Shown in pieces: positions 1-7,093 of a DNA stretch of 64,000 nucleotides. Below the pieces are notes generated by a model. It was not told where the DNA came from, did no database searches, and worked only from the letters and a program-made list of their open reading frames with translations. How positions within the stretch are numbered: the stretch's first letter is position 1; each line of letters opens with the position of its first letter. The stretch is from Paenibacillus fonticola DSM 21315 (GTDB lineage Bacteria > Bacillota > Bacilli > Paenibacillales > Paenibacillaceae). A program made the translations under genes and the position numbers. Where the stretch lies: assembly GCF_000381905.1 (NCBI RefSeq), contig NZ_KB907267.1:1-64000 (forward strand), in the 5' to 3' direction.

Positions 1-27
1 TTGTGTCAAGAGAACATAAATATATTT

Positions 28-56
28 TTGATTAGGCGAAGATTTTTTAATATAAT
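28..56 (+). promoter_or_regulatory. sigma-A promoter of the XRE regulator
   Basis: TTGATT at 28-33, a 17-nt spacer and a perfect TATAAT at 51-56. This places the transcript start just upstream of the regulator gene at 94. Confidence 0.7.
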
Positions 57-71
57 TGAAGAAAACTTCAA
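56..71. promoter_or_regulatory. inverted repeat, likely XRE operator
   Basis: Perfect dyad TTGAAG-AAAA-CTTCAA directly after the -10 box, over the expected transcription start. Small XRE repressors commonly bind such dyads, so autoregulation by the product of 94-300 is inferred. Confidence 0.5.
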
Positions 72-93
72 CTAATCTGAGAGGGAACTGGCA

Positions 94-300
94 ATGATAA
101 GTTATAAACCATTACAAAAATTGCTGATAGATCGGGATATAAAGAAACAGGAGTTATTAAAAATGACAGGGATCTCATCAGCAACGATGGCTAAATTGAA
201 TACGAACGAATATGTTTCTCTAGAAGTCATTGATAAAATTTGTGCAGCGTTGGATTGTCAGCCTGGTGATTTATTGGAGCATATTCCTGAGCATGAATAA
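94..300 (+). CDS. XRE-family helix-turn-helix regulator (YozG/Cro-like)
   Basis: A 68-residue protein that is little more than a single HTH_XRE domain. The sequence around KKQELLKMTGISSATMAKL fits the helix-turn-helix, followed by the family-typical C-terminal segment ending in CQPGDLLE. It is presumably a cytoplasmic DNA-binding repressor. The ATG at 94 follows a GAGGGA ribosome site, a good sigma-A promoter and a dyad over the start point. The 3' third of the gene plus its downstream hairpin occurs again as a remnant at 1267-1413, so this unit has been duplicated and partly lost. The target genes are unknown; the adjacent acetyltransferase gene is one candidate. Confidence 0.8.
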   Translation: MISYKPLQKLLIDRDIKKQELLKMTGISSATMAKLNTNEYVSLEVIDKICAALDCQPGDLLEHIPEHE

Positions 301-365
301 AGAATGGAATAGAGCGTGAAATGATTTTGCAATAAGAGTTAGTTTTAAAAATATAATCAGATAAA

Positions 366-405
366 CACGCCCCGGCATAAGATAAGAAAATCTAAGGCCG
401 GGGTG
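366..405 (+). terminator. hairpin of the GACCCGGCCTAAG family, copy 1
   Basis: Arms CACGCCCCGGC and GCCGGGGTG flank a loop and are followed by a short T run. It lies after the XRE gene and probably ends its transcript. It belongs to a family of nine related hairpins in the window and is preceded by the shared motif TATAATCAGAnAAACACG. Confidence 0.6.
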
Positions 406-447
406 TTTTGCGAACGAAAGAATGTTATATGAAATAACAAGCGAAAT

Positions 448-948
448 ATGGACATGGACGGTGGGAGCATGGAGGTCGTTGTAATAGAAGCTTCAAGAGC
501 AGATAGACATCTGATTGAAAATCTAATTCAGTTTTACACTTATGATTTTACTGAATTTACAGGAGCAGCAATTCTTGAAGATGGTACTTTTCGGTCATTG
601 CCTGATTTAGGCACATACTGGAGTGAACCAAATAAGAATCATGCATATATCATTAAAGCAAATGATGAAATTACGGGATTTACATTGATTAAAGAAATAG
701 AAGGGACTAGAAAGTACAATTACTTAGCTCATTTTTTTATTTTACGTAAATACAGAAGATCTGGGATTGGTCGAAAAGCAGCAAAAGAAGTATTGAGTAA
801 ATACCAAGGGGAGTGGGAGTTGTATCAGTTGGAGAATAACATTCCAGCGCAGAATTTTTGGGATAAAGTAATCGAAGATATATCAGATCAGGAGGTAAAG
901 GTAAGAATTGAGAACGGAAGAAGATATCAGAACTTCATTTGTAAGTGA
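448..948 (+). CDS. GNAT-family N-acetyltransferase
   Basis: A 166-residue single GNAT domain. The acetyl-CoA-binding motif A is visible as RKYRRSGIGRKAAKEVL near residues 101-117, preceded by the beta-4 strand (YLAHFFIL) and followed by an ENNIPAQNFW segment typical of the acceptor side. It should transfer an acetyl group from acetyl-CoA to an amine; the substrate cannot be told. Three in-frame ATGs lie at 448, 454 and 472. None has a strong ribosome site, and 472 (MEVVVIEA) gives the most family-like N-terminus. The gene ends in junction module 1. Confidence 0.75.
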   Translation: MDMDGGSMEVVVIEASRADRHLIENLIQFYTYDFTEFTGAAILEDGTFRSLPDLGTYWSEPNKNHAYIIKANDEITGFTLIKEIEGTRKYNYLAHFFILRKYRRSGIGRKAAKEVLSKYQGEWELYQLENNIPAQNFWDKVIEDISDQEVKVRIENGRRYQNFICK

Positions 949-949
949 A

Positions 950-1048
950 CGAGGCCTTAGAGGATCTAACTACAATGTTAGTTGGGCTCTTTTTTTCACC
1001 ACCTCTATTTTACAAATAGGCTATAATCTTGATTGATGATGGTTTGCT
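950..1048 (+). repeat. junction module copy 1 (terminator plus TATAAT block)
   Basis: A CTAAC-TACAAT-GTTAG hairpin with a T run ends the acetyltransferase transcript. The conserved block TCTATTTTACAAATAGG and a perfect TATAAT at 1022-1027 follow. The pattern recurs ten times in the window, always on this strand. No plus-strand gene follows closely here: 1049-1266 shows no convincing gene. Confidence 0.7.
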
Positions 1049-1266
1049 AAATCACGCGGAAATGGAAGAGGGTGAATGCATCCGCACCACCTAACTGCAT
1101 TGCGGCCGATACGGATGAGGCGTCTGGTATTGAAAAGGTATATTAGAAATTTTAATATCAATCTTGATTTAACAGAGTTAATTAATAAATAACAGATATG
1201 GCTAAGACCTGTTAGTTTAGGTAAAGAGGATGTTCTATTTTTTTGAGAGACGATAAGGAAAGCTTT

Positions 1267-1334
1267 ATAAAATTTGTGCAGCGTTGGATTGTCAGCCTGG
1301 TGATTTATTGGAGCATATTCCTGAACATAAATAG
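1267..1334 (+). pseudogene. remnant of the XRE regulator gene
   Basis: Nearly identical to the last 66 bases of the gene at 94-300. The translated end would read KICAALDCQPGDLLEHIPEHK before a stop. Similarity continues through the downstream hairpin to about 1413. There is no N-terminal HTH and no start in the right frame, so it is a duplication scar. The longer open frame here (1243-1554) is in another frame and looks spurious. Confidence 0.8.
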
Positions 1335-1390
1335 AAAATGGAATAGAGCCTCAAATGATTTTGTAATAATAGTTATCTTTCAAAAATATA

Positions 1391-1463
1391 ATCAGACAAA
1401 CACGCCCCAGCCTAAGATAGACGGACAGCTCACCCCTAACTGCGGTTGCGCAGTTAGGGGGTG
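1391..1463 (+). repeat. hairpin family copy 2, interrupted, plus a second hairpin
   Basis: The left arm CACGCCCCAGCCTAAGATAG matches the hairpin family, but the right arm is replaced. In its place is a new perfect 12-bp stem, CCCCTAACTGCG / CGCAGTTAGGGG, with a GTTG loop (1433-1460). 1464-1628 shows no gene. Confidence 0.5.
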
Positions 1464-1628
1464 GGCCGTCGTGAACACAAAAATTTTAAGTAAAATCTCG
1501 CTTCGTGCTGTCCTTTACGCAAAGTTCCACATCATGCTGACAAGTTTGGTTTAAGGAAACAATCGTTCTTCCGTAATTTACAAAAGTCATCTGTCCATTA
1601 CCCCCCCAGTAAAGGATAGACTTTAGCT

Positions 1629-1898
1629 CTACCGCTTGCCGATGACCTCTATCATCAAGTTGGCACCAAGTCTGAACCCATACTGAAAAGTAGCTTCAGC
1701 ATATATACTGTCCACGCTACTACGCAGGTCAAAATACTCCTCAAGCTTACGAAACGTTTCCTCACCCAATTGGTTTCGCCATTGCTCCGTTTGAACCGAT
1801 ATTTGTCGACTTAGAGAACGGTATTTTGGATGAGACGGCACAATAGCCTCAACAGGATCAAGTTCCCCCCGGTACAGGGCTTCCAGAATCGAATTCAT
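1629..1898 (-). CDS. DUF6809-like small protein
   Basis: An 89-residue acidic, probably helical cytoplasmic protein beginning MNSILEALYRGELDPVE and containing the LEEYFDLRSSVDSIYAEATFQYGFRLG stretch (quoted in part) that I associate with the DUF6809 family common in Paenibacillus. The start has a TGGGGGGAAA ribosome site a few bases upstream. Function is unknown. It lies 138 bp downstream of the RHH gene at 2037-2216 in the same direction and may be co-transcribed with it, although an intervening hairpin could limit read-through. Confidence 0.65.
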   Translation of the reverse strand: MNSILEALYRGELDPVEAIVPSHPKYRSLSRQISVQTEQWRNQLGEETFRKLEEYFDLRSSVDSIYAEATFQYGFRLGANLMIEVIGKR

Positions 1899-1995
1899 AT
1901 TTTCCCCCCATTAAGTATAATCGCATCACTTGAATGAGATTCCTGCACATGATAGGATATTTATGCAGTCTGCTCAATAAAGCGATTGCTCGATA

Positions 1996-2032
1996 GGAAG
2001 TGGCGGTGTTCTTCGTGGGACGCGCCGCTTCC
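1996..2032. terminator. hairpin between RHH gene and DUF6809-like gene
   Basis: GGAAGTGGCG / CGCCGCTTCC pair with one G-T wobble around a 17-nt loop. On the plus strand a T-rich tail follows; on the minus strand no T run follows, so its effect on the minus-strand genes is uncertain. Confidence 0.35.
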
Positions 2033-2036
2033 TTCT

Positions 2037-2216
2037 TTATTTTTGGAGATCGTCATACATCTTTTCAATCCCTTTGCGGATCACATCTGAACGGTTCGTA
2101 TTCAGCTTCTCGGTGCAAGCATCGAGCTTATTTAAAATGGCTTGATCGACACGTACTCGAATCAAATCGCTTTTGGGATTGTCAGATGGTGGACGCCCCA
2201 TCTTTTTGGACGACAT
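2037..2216 (-). CDS. ribbon-helix-helix (CopG/MetJ-type) regulator
   Basis: A 59-residue protein starting MSSKKMGRPPSDNPKSD. It carries a basic tail, then a beta-strand LIRVRVD (residues 18-24), a first helix (QAILNKLDACTEKLN) and a second helix (RSDVIRKGIEKMYDDL). This is the classic ribbon-helix-helix layout of small DNA-binding repressors. The start ATG (2216) follows a GGGGTGAAG ribosome site. The promoter upstream is bracketed by a 9-bp inverted repeat, which suggests self-repression. RHH proteins often act as antitoxins, but no toxin is adjacent; the next gene is DUF6809-like. Confidence 0.8.
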   Translation of the reverse strand: MSSKKMGRPPSDNPKSDLIRVRVDQAILNKLDACTEKLNTNRSDVIRKGIEKMYDDLQK

Positions 2217-2227
2217 CGCTTCACCCC

Positions 2228-2275
2228 ACTTTTTGTGTCCATAATAAATATATTATTGTAGCAACAAAAAGTCAA
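2228..2275 (-). promoter_or_regulatory. RHH gene promoter framed by an inverted repeat
   Basis: Reading the minus strand, TTGACT (2275-2270), a 17-nt spacer and TATATT (2252-2247) form a promoter. The 9-mers ACTTTTTGT (2228-2236) and ACAAAAAGT (2264-2272) are exact reverse complements on its two sides, the second overlapping the -35. They probably serve as operators for the RHH protein. Confidence 0.6.
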
Positions 2276-2441
2276 TCCAAATACTGTTCGTTGCTTTTTC
2301 TTAATAGGTTAAATATTTATGAGCGAGAATGTCTCTTGTTATAGTAAGCATAGAAATTGGATAGATATATTCTCTTAGTTAGGGTACGCCTCTAAATCCA
2401 GTATTTTGTGAGAAGAGCAGTTTCTTTATTCCAGTGAGTTA

Positions 2442-2759
2442 CCATGTAGATTCTGATTATATAATTTATGGAAAATACCACCTAAAGACAGGGGAATTAA
2501 CAATAAAGTTAGTCGTAGCTTCCCCATACAAGGATTCAAATTGGAAATCCGATTATTATTTTAATCGTAGGTATGTGTTAACTGAATCAAAGAATAATAA
2601 ATTGTTCCTAATAGACAAATATGGAAAGACGCTCAAAGATAGAATCTTTGGGAACATTAATTATAAAACGATTGCTTTTATGATAGTAACAGGCTTTATC
2701 TTCCAGCTTTTTCCCAAAAAAATGACGAAGAGCTGGCTAGTATCCTGTTAGAAGTTTAG
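2442..2759 (+). pseudogene. broken 3' part of a secreted beta-propeller-like protein gene
   Basis: Corresponds to the last third of the intact gene at 43044-44093: shared VDSDYIIY, LKTGE, DSNW, VLTES, KLFLI-like and NYKTI blocks. The reading frame shifts at least once near 2670, and in the restored frame the product would end ELASILLEV. No start, signal peptide or N-terminal two thirds remain. The hairpin immediately after it is the same type as that after the intact paralogue, so gene and terminator travelled together. Confidence 0.8.
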
Positions 2760-2778
2760 ATGAACTAGTTTTAATCAC

Positions 2779-2855
2779 GAGACGACATTACGGTGAAGTC
2801 TCTATTTGCCGTTTCCTCTATTTTACAAATGGGCTATAATCTTGGGTAGTGATGG
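2779..2855 (+). repeat. junction module copy 2
   Basis: Hairpin GAGAC...GTCTC (2779-2802), then CGTTTCCTCTATTTTACAAA and TATAAT at 2835-2840. The next start codon is 72 bp downstream of the TATAAT, consistent with a promoter for 2913-3407. Confidence 0.75.
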
Positions 2856-2912
2856 AGTGGGGCGAAGTTCGCGAAAAAGGAGTTAGATGAAAATCTACTA
2901 AGGATTGAAAAT

Positions 2913-3407
2913 ATGAAGGATCTAAAAAACAAAGCAGGTATATATTATCTTGCGGTAGCTACAGGCTATATTGGTAGAAGTGATGTTATTAGGTGGGCTG
3001 ATTGTTGCATTGAACATTTAGATGTTCCTTACGATTTCATTGAACTCTCATTATCAGGTTCAAAATCAATTGAAGATACTTTGTCTTTTCTAAAGACTAT
3101 TTATGGTAAGAATTCATTTGTGACCCCAATGTATATTATGCTTGGTCTTATTCGCTCGGATTTTATTAAGCAGAAGATATCTGAAAATGATTTCTTCACG
3201 TATATTTTTCGGTTGTATACCCATGGTTGTATGTCAGATAAAGATGTTGTTGAATTTTCTTTTCTAGATCGGTTAAGTGATGGATATTATTTAGCGACAG
3301 AAGGGATATACGGAAATACAGAATGTGTTGTACAAGAAGCTATTGATGAGTTAAAGCGATTTGAAGAATATAAAAGCTATCTTGAAGGAGTATTCTTGGA
3401 AGAGTAG
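2913..3407 (+). CDS. hypothetical protein, possibly DUF2247/immunity-like
   Basis: A 164-residue soluble acidic protein with no signal peptide or membrane segment. Phrases such as GYIGRSDVIRWAD and IELSLSGSKSIEDTLSFL resemble, from memory, the DUF2247 family, which occurs near polymorphic-toxin immunity genes; this assignment is tentative. The ATG follows AAGGATTG. It stands alone between junction modules 2 and 3 with no toxin partner, as expected for an orphan immunity gene. Confidence 0.6.
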   Translation: MKDLKNKAGIYYLAVATGYIGRSDVIRWADCCIEHLDVPYDFIELSLSGSKSIEDTLSFLKTIYGKNSFVTPMYIMLGLIRSDFIKQKISENDFFTYIFRLYTHGCMSDKDVVEFSFLDRLSDGYYLATEGIYGNTECVVQEAIDELKRFEEYKSYLEGVFLEE

Positions 3408-3481
3408 AAAATTCGTCTATCACTGCATTCGCGGGGATTACGCCCTTGGGTTGTCAGAAGTATAATCACGGGAGTAGCTCA

Positions 3482-3546
3482 GACAAACACGACGCGACCT
3501 AACACAAGATCTATCTAAGTACGGGGCGTGTCGTAGATGCAAGGAA
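3482..3546 (+). repeat. hairpin family copy 3 (degenerate)
   Basis: CACGACGCGACCTAACACAA and the partner GGGGCGTGTCGT form an imperfect stem. It is preceded by the shared block TATAATCACGGGAGTAGCTC and followed by AGATGCAAGGAACGTTATAT, similar to what follows copies 1 and 5. Confidence 0.5.
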
Positions 3547-3596
3547 CGTTATATTAAGATCTTGATAAAACTCAAACTAAGAATGGCTCGAATAAC

Positions 3597-3805
3597 TACA
3601 GCAGAATCACCAACCCCGATGCCGTCGCGCCCGAGAATCCATCCTGTTGAGAAGCTGAACGTCATCCCCTATAACCTCGACTGGGGCGGCCAAAATCGCA
3701 AGCGCCTGATGGACGACCGAGGTGCTGAGAGCGGGCAAGGGGAAGGATTGGGGGAGTTTTTGGGTGAGCAGGGACATGATGAGTGAGAGAATTGAAGATC
3801 TAAGA
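3597..3805 (+). other. non-coding approach segment shared between junctions
   Basis: No convincing gene. The stretch CGATGCCGTCGCGCCCGAG recurs almost unchanged near 7700 ahead of module 5, and GGGTGAG...GAGAGAATTGAAG recurs ahead of modules 5 and 6. These segments look like remnants that belong to the junctions rather than to genes. Confidence 0.45.
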
Positions 3806-3890
3806 GAGGGCTTAACTACAATGTTGTAGTTAAGCTCTATTTGTTGTTTCCACTATTTTACAAATATATTATAATCTTGGGTAATGAGGG
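3806..3890 (+). repeat. junction module copy 3
   Basis: Perfect 12-bp stem GCTTAACTACAA / TTGTAGTTAAGC with a 2-nt loop (3810-3835), then the conserved block and TATAAT at 3870-3875, ending AATCTTGGGTAATGAGGGAG. 3891-4036 shows no gene. Confidence 0.75.
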
Positions 3891-4036
3891 AGGGTGGTGG
3901 TGGGGTGGGATTAGGAGGCAGTAACATCGTCAAAATGGAAGAGCCTCTTTCTTTTGCTTTTTACTTGAGCATTTTTACGCTGCAATCTTCGGCACTTTTA
4001 GTATGCAATAAATACCCGCCAACTTTTAACGAAAAT

Positions 4037-4067
4037 ATACGCTAAGCCTTCGGCCGGCTTAGCGTAT
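4037..4067. terminator. perfect 12-bp hairpin
   Basis: ATACGCTAAGCC / GGCTTAGCGTAT with loop TTCGGCC, followed by a T-rich tail on the plus strand. It lies just beyond the 3' end of the possible minus-strand gene 4116-4316. Confidence 0.55.
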
Positions 4068-4115
4068 TTCTTACTCTAAGCCCAATAGTTCGGGCGGTAT
4101 AGCCCAGACCATCGG

Positions 4116-4316
4116 TCATTCAACTTCCTTTTGTTTCAGCGATCCCCTATGACCCCAAACGGGATCGCCTCCACTTTGTTTAGCTTCTAATAGCGCTCGA
4201 CCGATGCGGAAATAAAGGCGCAACTTGTCATTGATCGCTTTTCCCGACTGTTGAAAGCAATCGGCGTGATTTCGTTTGGCTCGGTTGAATAGCATGCCGA
4301 GTATACGATCGTGCAT
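4116..4316 (-). CDS. small hypothetical protein, uncertain
   Basis: A 66-residue basic open frame starting [20 protein letters not shown]. No family was recognised and the ribosome site is poor. Support is its position just upstream (in its own direction) of a strong hairpin and protein-like composition. It may be a fragment or chance frame. Confidence 0.3.
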   Translation of the reverse strand: MHDRILGMLFNRAKRNHADCFQQSGKAINDKLRLYFRIGRALLEAKQSGGDPVWGHRGSLKQKEVE

Positions 4317-4501
4317 ATGGAAATGAGATCCTCATATTAGGGGATCTCCTTTGCAGATTTCAATGTGTTTTTAAATTTTATACTTGCTTTTAGATGTATT
4401 TATAATCTTTATATGCTAAAATATGTTAGAAATAAATTGAAAAACAGCAACTCCTTTTTTTAATGAAAAAAGGTAAGCGACATCACCAACCTACGGAGTG
4501 A

Positions 4502-4711
4502 GCCGATAGTGCTCAAACGATTATCAAAGGATGTTTAAAAGACATTGCTATCGGTGCTCCATGGGCCAGAAAGGGAAGTGTTGGGAATAACGCTCCAATG
4601 GAGAGCTTTTGGGCAAAGCCAAGCAATAATGGCTTAATGGCAGGCTTGTCAAAATACGCAGTAAATAACCATATGATGTCTGAAGAGATTGTGACACAAT
4701 CAAAAAAATAA
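4502..4711 (+). pseudogene. possible IS3-family transposase remnant
   Basis: Open frame without a start. It reads LKDIAIGAPWARKGSVGNN and then APMESFWAK, closely resembling the catalytic-core end of IS3-type transposases (consensus RKGNxxDNAPMESFW). The sequence after it does not look like a transposase and runs to a stop at 4711. No terminal repeats or second orf were seen. An alternative is the C-terminal tip of some other protein such as a secreted toxin; the lipoprotein gene 16 bp downstream could then be its immunity gene. Confidence 0.4.
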
Positions 4712-4726
4712 AAAAGAGTGTGAAAT

Positions 4727-5335
4727 ATGAAAAAAATATTAATGGTTTGTATTATGATCATGTTGATGCTAGCATCGGCTTGTGGAAATGTTGAAATGAC
4801 ATCAAATCCAAATACTTCTAGTGATCCTAAACCTGAAACGGATGAATCTATTATTCCAAAAAACACATCCGAATATTGTACTGTAGAACGTATAAATTTG
4901 GATAGTGAAACTGAAAAATATTTCTATGGAACTTGGAAAGTTGAGAAGCTTTTAGGATTTGCAAATTCATATAATGATGCTTCTGAATATCCAACAGGGC
5001 AAAAATTTATTGGAGATGAAATTATAGTCAATAAAGACTTTTTTTCATCAAAGGGACTTAAAAACTATAAGAAATATCAATATGAACTAAAGAATCCATT
5101 ATATGAGATTACAGCGACATGTTATAACTCTCTCTCTTTTTATAGATTATATAAAATAGATATCCCAAACTTAAATGAAAATGATGTAGTAAAAGTAATA
5201 GATATAAGTGACCCTTCTACAAAAATGAGCATACCTGTAGGTATAGGTTTTTTTGTTGTTAATAACGATAGGCTTATCTTGTCATCAGAGGCAACTATTT
5301 TTGAGCTTAAAAAAATTACGAATGAAATGAATTAA
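4727..5335 (+). CDS. hypothetical lipoprotein
   Basis: A 202-residue protein with a short lipoprotein signal (hydrophobic MKKILMVCIMIMLMLASAC, lipid-modified Cys at 19), a Ser/Thr/Pro-rich linker and a globular domain starting near FYGTWKVEKLLGF. That domain resembles uncharacterised Gram-positive lipoproteins with a GTWKVEK-type opening. It should be anchored to the outer face of the membrane. The function is unknown. The gene ends before a strong bidirectional terminator shared with the convergent lysozyme gene. Confidence 0.7.
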   Translation: MKKILMVCIMIMLMLASACGNVEMTSNPNTSSDPKPETDESIIPKNTSEYCTVERINLDSETEKYFYGTWKVEKLLGFANSYNDASEYPTGQKFIGDEIIVNKDFFSSKGLKNYKKYQYELKNPLYEITATCYNSLSFYRLYKIDIPNLNENDVVKVIDISDPSTKMSIPVGIGFFVVNNDRLILSSEATIFELKKITNEMN

Positions 5336-5434
5336 GGTTATGTAATAAGTTCTGTACTAATAGAATAGAAAATATCCAGGAAGGTAAGGATATCCTATAA
5401 GCGATTCTGAAAATGCCTGTGAATATAATTTTTT

Positions 5435-5474
5435 AAACAAGAAAGGTCAGTTTAAAGGCTGACCTTTCTTGTTT
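5435..5474. terminator. bidirectional terminator between convergent genes
   Basis: Perfect 16-bp stem (5435-5450 with 5459-5474), loop TTTAAAGG, with A/T-rich flanks on both sides. It serves the lipoprotein gene (plus) and the lysozyme gene (minus). Confidence 0.85.
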
Positions 5475-5493
5475 ATGTCGTAAAACGATTAAA

Positions 5494-6072
5494 CTATAGT
5501 GAATATACTGGATATTTGTGAGTATATTTCATGCCTTTACAAAATAAAGTTGCTTCTTCATTTCTTCTTGGTTTTAAATTTCTATCATATGAAAATGCTT
5601 TGCTGACTAATTTTGAACAAGTATCAAGATCATCTGGTAGAATTGGGCCGATAAAAGGAAATATAAGAGCATGGGCAAGCATAGCTTTTACATCATCGGT
5701 TTTTAGCACCCCAGGACCTCCATTAAAAGTTAACGAAACAAGTGCATCAAACTGAGATTGTGTAAATTGACAACCTTTAGGAAGTACCAAGTCATTTACT
5801 GCCTTTACAGCCTTTGCAGTATCTTCAGTAAAAAAAGTATTTGCCTTAGACTGAGAAATTGGTGAAGTATAATCTAGTTTTAAAGACTTTGATAGATCAT
5901 CAGCTTCTTTTTGGGTTAGAAGAGAATTTTTAGTATATACTTTAGTCTTTGTTATCAAATGTCCCCATCCAACTGTTGGATACCCTTTAGGATCTCCATA
6001 AAATTTCAAGGAAAATCCCTCATGTTTTTTGATAAGGTCTGCTCCACCTGTGCCTAAAGAAAAATTTGACAT
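5494..6072 (-). CDS. phage-type lysozyme (GH24 muramidase)
   Basis: A 192-residue T4-lysozyme-family enzyme that would cleave the beta-1,4 bond between MurNAc and GlcNAc. The catalytic triad spacing E-x8-D-x5-T is intact: Glu18 in KKHEGF, Asp27 in YGDPKG and Thr33 in YPTVGWGH. FNGGPG and the later R/K-rich end also fit the family. There is no signal peptide, as is usual for endolysins that need a holin. No other phage gene is nearby, so it is a stray phage or bacteriocin-type lysin. The start follows AAAGGAG. Codon use is AT-rich like the surrounding cassette DNA. Confidence 0.88.
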   Translation of the reverse strand: MSNFSLGTGGADLIKKHEGFSLKFYGDPKGYPTVGWGHLITKTKVYTKNSLLTQKEADDLSKSLKLDYTSPISQSKANTFFTEDTAKAVKAVNDLVLPKGCQFTQSQFDALVSLTFNGGPGVLKTDDVKAMLAHALIFPFIGPILPDDLDTCSKLVSKAFSYDRNLKPRRNEEATLFCKGMKYTHKYPVYSL

Positions 6073-6219
6073 AATAAAAACTCCTTTGTATTTGTATTGT
6101 TATTAAGATTTCGAAATGCAAATTTATAAAGGAGATTACTAGGATAAAGGTGAGATTAGAAATGTATCCCTCATTTCCAATGGCACCATATAATGTCCTT
6201 GATTTCATTATAATATATA

Positions 6220-6233
6220 GCGTAACGTTACGC
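6220..6233. promoter_or_regulatory. 14-bp perfect palindrome upstream of lysozyme gene
   Basis: GCGTAACGTTACGC, 147 bp upstream of the lysozyme start within an AT-rich intergenic region. It could be an operator; no cognate regulator is identifiable. Confidence 0.35.
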
Positions 6234-6256
6234 AATATATTATTAAAAAAGGTTTG

Positions 6257-6365
6257 CCTGTTAGAAGTTTAGATGAACCAGGTTTAATCGGAGACGACAC
6301 TACGGTGAAGTCTCTAATTGTCGTTTCCTCTATTTTACAAATGGGCTATAATCTTGGGTAGTGAT
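6257..6365 (+). repeat. junction module copy 4 with a 3' gene stub
   Basis: Begins with CCTGTTAGAAGTTTAGATGA, identical to the last codons of the pseudogene at 2442-2759. The GAGAC...GTCTC hairpin (6291-6314) and TATAAT at 6347-6352 follow. The rest of that gene is missing, so the lysozyme region has replaced it. Confidence 0.75.
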
Positions 6366-6512
6366 GGAGGGCGTTAGGGAGAGAAGTCACAGTGATACAA
6401 GATGATTAGAAGGTTCGCTAGTCACGCGAAAGTCGAGGGGGGACGAAGCTCACGACAAAGGAGTTTGTGAAATCATTGCATGAGTTGTTTTGAACGTAAA
6501 TCAAGGTGGTGA

Positions 6513-7022
6513 ATGAATATCAAAATACGCATAATAGGAGCATGTGGAAGCGGCAAATCTTACATCGCAAAAGAGTTATCAAAGAATTATGGAATAAACT
6601 ATTACGAGCTGGATAATCTTGTTTGGGATCGTAGTGCAGAAAATTTACGATATCCGATAGAAGTAAGAGATTCAATGCTAGATGCAATCATACATAAAGA
6701 AAGTTGGATAGTTGAAGGCGCTCATTATAAATGGGGGCAGGAAAGCTTTAGGAAAGCGGATCTAATTTTTATTCTTCAACCTAATAGATTCATTCGTGAT
6801 CTCAGAGTAATTCAAAGATTTATAAAGACAAGAATAGGTTTAGAAGAATGGAATTATAAGCAATCGGTAAAGAATTTATATCAAATGCTATTTATATGGA
6901 ATCGTAGCTACGATCGGGAGGGGATGAATCAGGTACTTGAGATTACAGATGAATTTGCAGAGAAAAGAATAATAATTAAAAATAATCAAGAGATAATAAA
7001 ACGGATTGAAAAATATTGTTAG
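6513..7022 (+). CDS. P-loop kinase-like protein (FlaR/adenylate-kinase-like)
   Basis: A 169-residue single-domain NTPase. The Walker A motif GACGSGKS lies at residues 9-16, followed by YYELDNLVWD and ESWIVEGAHYKW. This is the arrangement of the small adenylate-kinase-like proteins often labelled DNA-topology-modulation protein FlaR. The true substrate is unknown; a nucleotide or small-molecule kinase is more likely than a direct DNA role. The ATG follows AAGGTGGTGA. It is preceded by module 4, whose TATAAT would drive it. Confidence 0.7.
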   Translation: MNIKIRIIGACGSGKSYIAKELSKNYGINYYELDNLVWDRSAENLRYPIEVRDSMLDAIIHKESWIVEGAHYKWGQESFRKADLIFILQPNRFIRDLRVIQRFIKTRIGLEEWNYKQSVKNLYQMLFIWNRSYDREGMNQVLEITDEFAEKRIIIKNNQEIIKRIEKYC

Positions 7023-7035
7023 CTATTCAAGTTAG

Positions 7036-7078
7036 CAAAGGAAATTAGAAGTAACTTTTTTACAATAGATATTGCCAA
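7036..7078 (+). pseudogene. 43-bp scar of an R2K ATP-grasp gene
   Basis: Matches the codons for KEIRSNFFTIDIAK in the ATP-grasp genes at 13011 and 30133 almost base for base. Everything else of that gene is missing. Immediately downstream is the stalk-domain gene that follows the intact ATP-grasp copy in the 30-31 kb region, showing a deletion within a two-gene unit. Confidence 0.8.
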
Positions 7079-7093
7079 TAATAAAAAAAGGAA

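Noticed and set aside
1243-1554. 103-residue open frame
   Set aside because: It runs through the duplicated XRE 3' end and hairpin in a different frame and shows no protein-like features; the repeat explains it.
2000-2344. 114-residue plus-strand open frame
   Set aside because: It is the antisense of the RHH gene and its operator region, which explain the sequence better.
2821-2840. TTTACA and TATAAT in the junction block as a -35/-10 pair
   Set aside because: Only 7 nt separate them. The usable -35 would be TTTCCT at 17 nt, which is weak, so the promoter claim rests on conservation and position.
3562-3786. 74-residue open frame before module 3
   Set aside because: Composition is not protein-like, and pieces of the same DNA recur before modules 5 and 6 without a frame.
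5494-6072. Lysozyme gene as part of a prophage
   Set aside because: No capsid, tail, terminase, holin or integrase genes are near it; it stands alone between a lipoprotein gene and a junction module.
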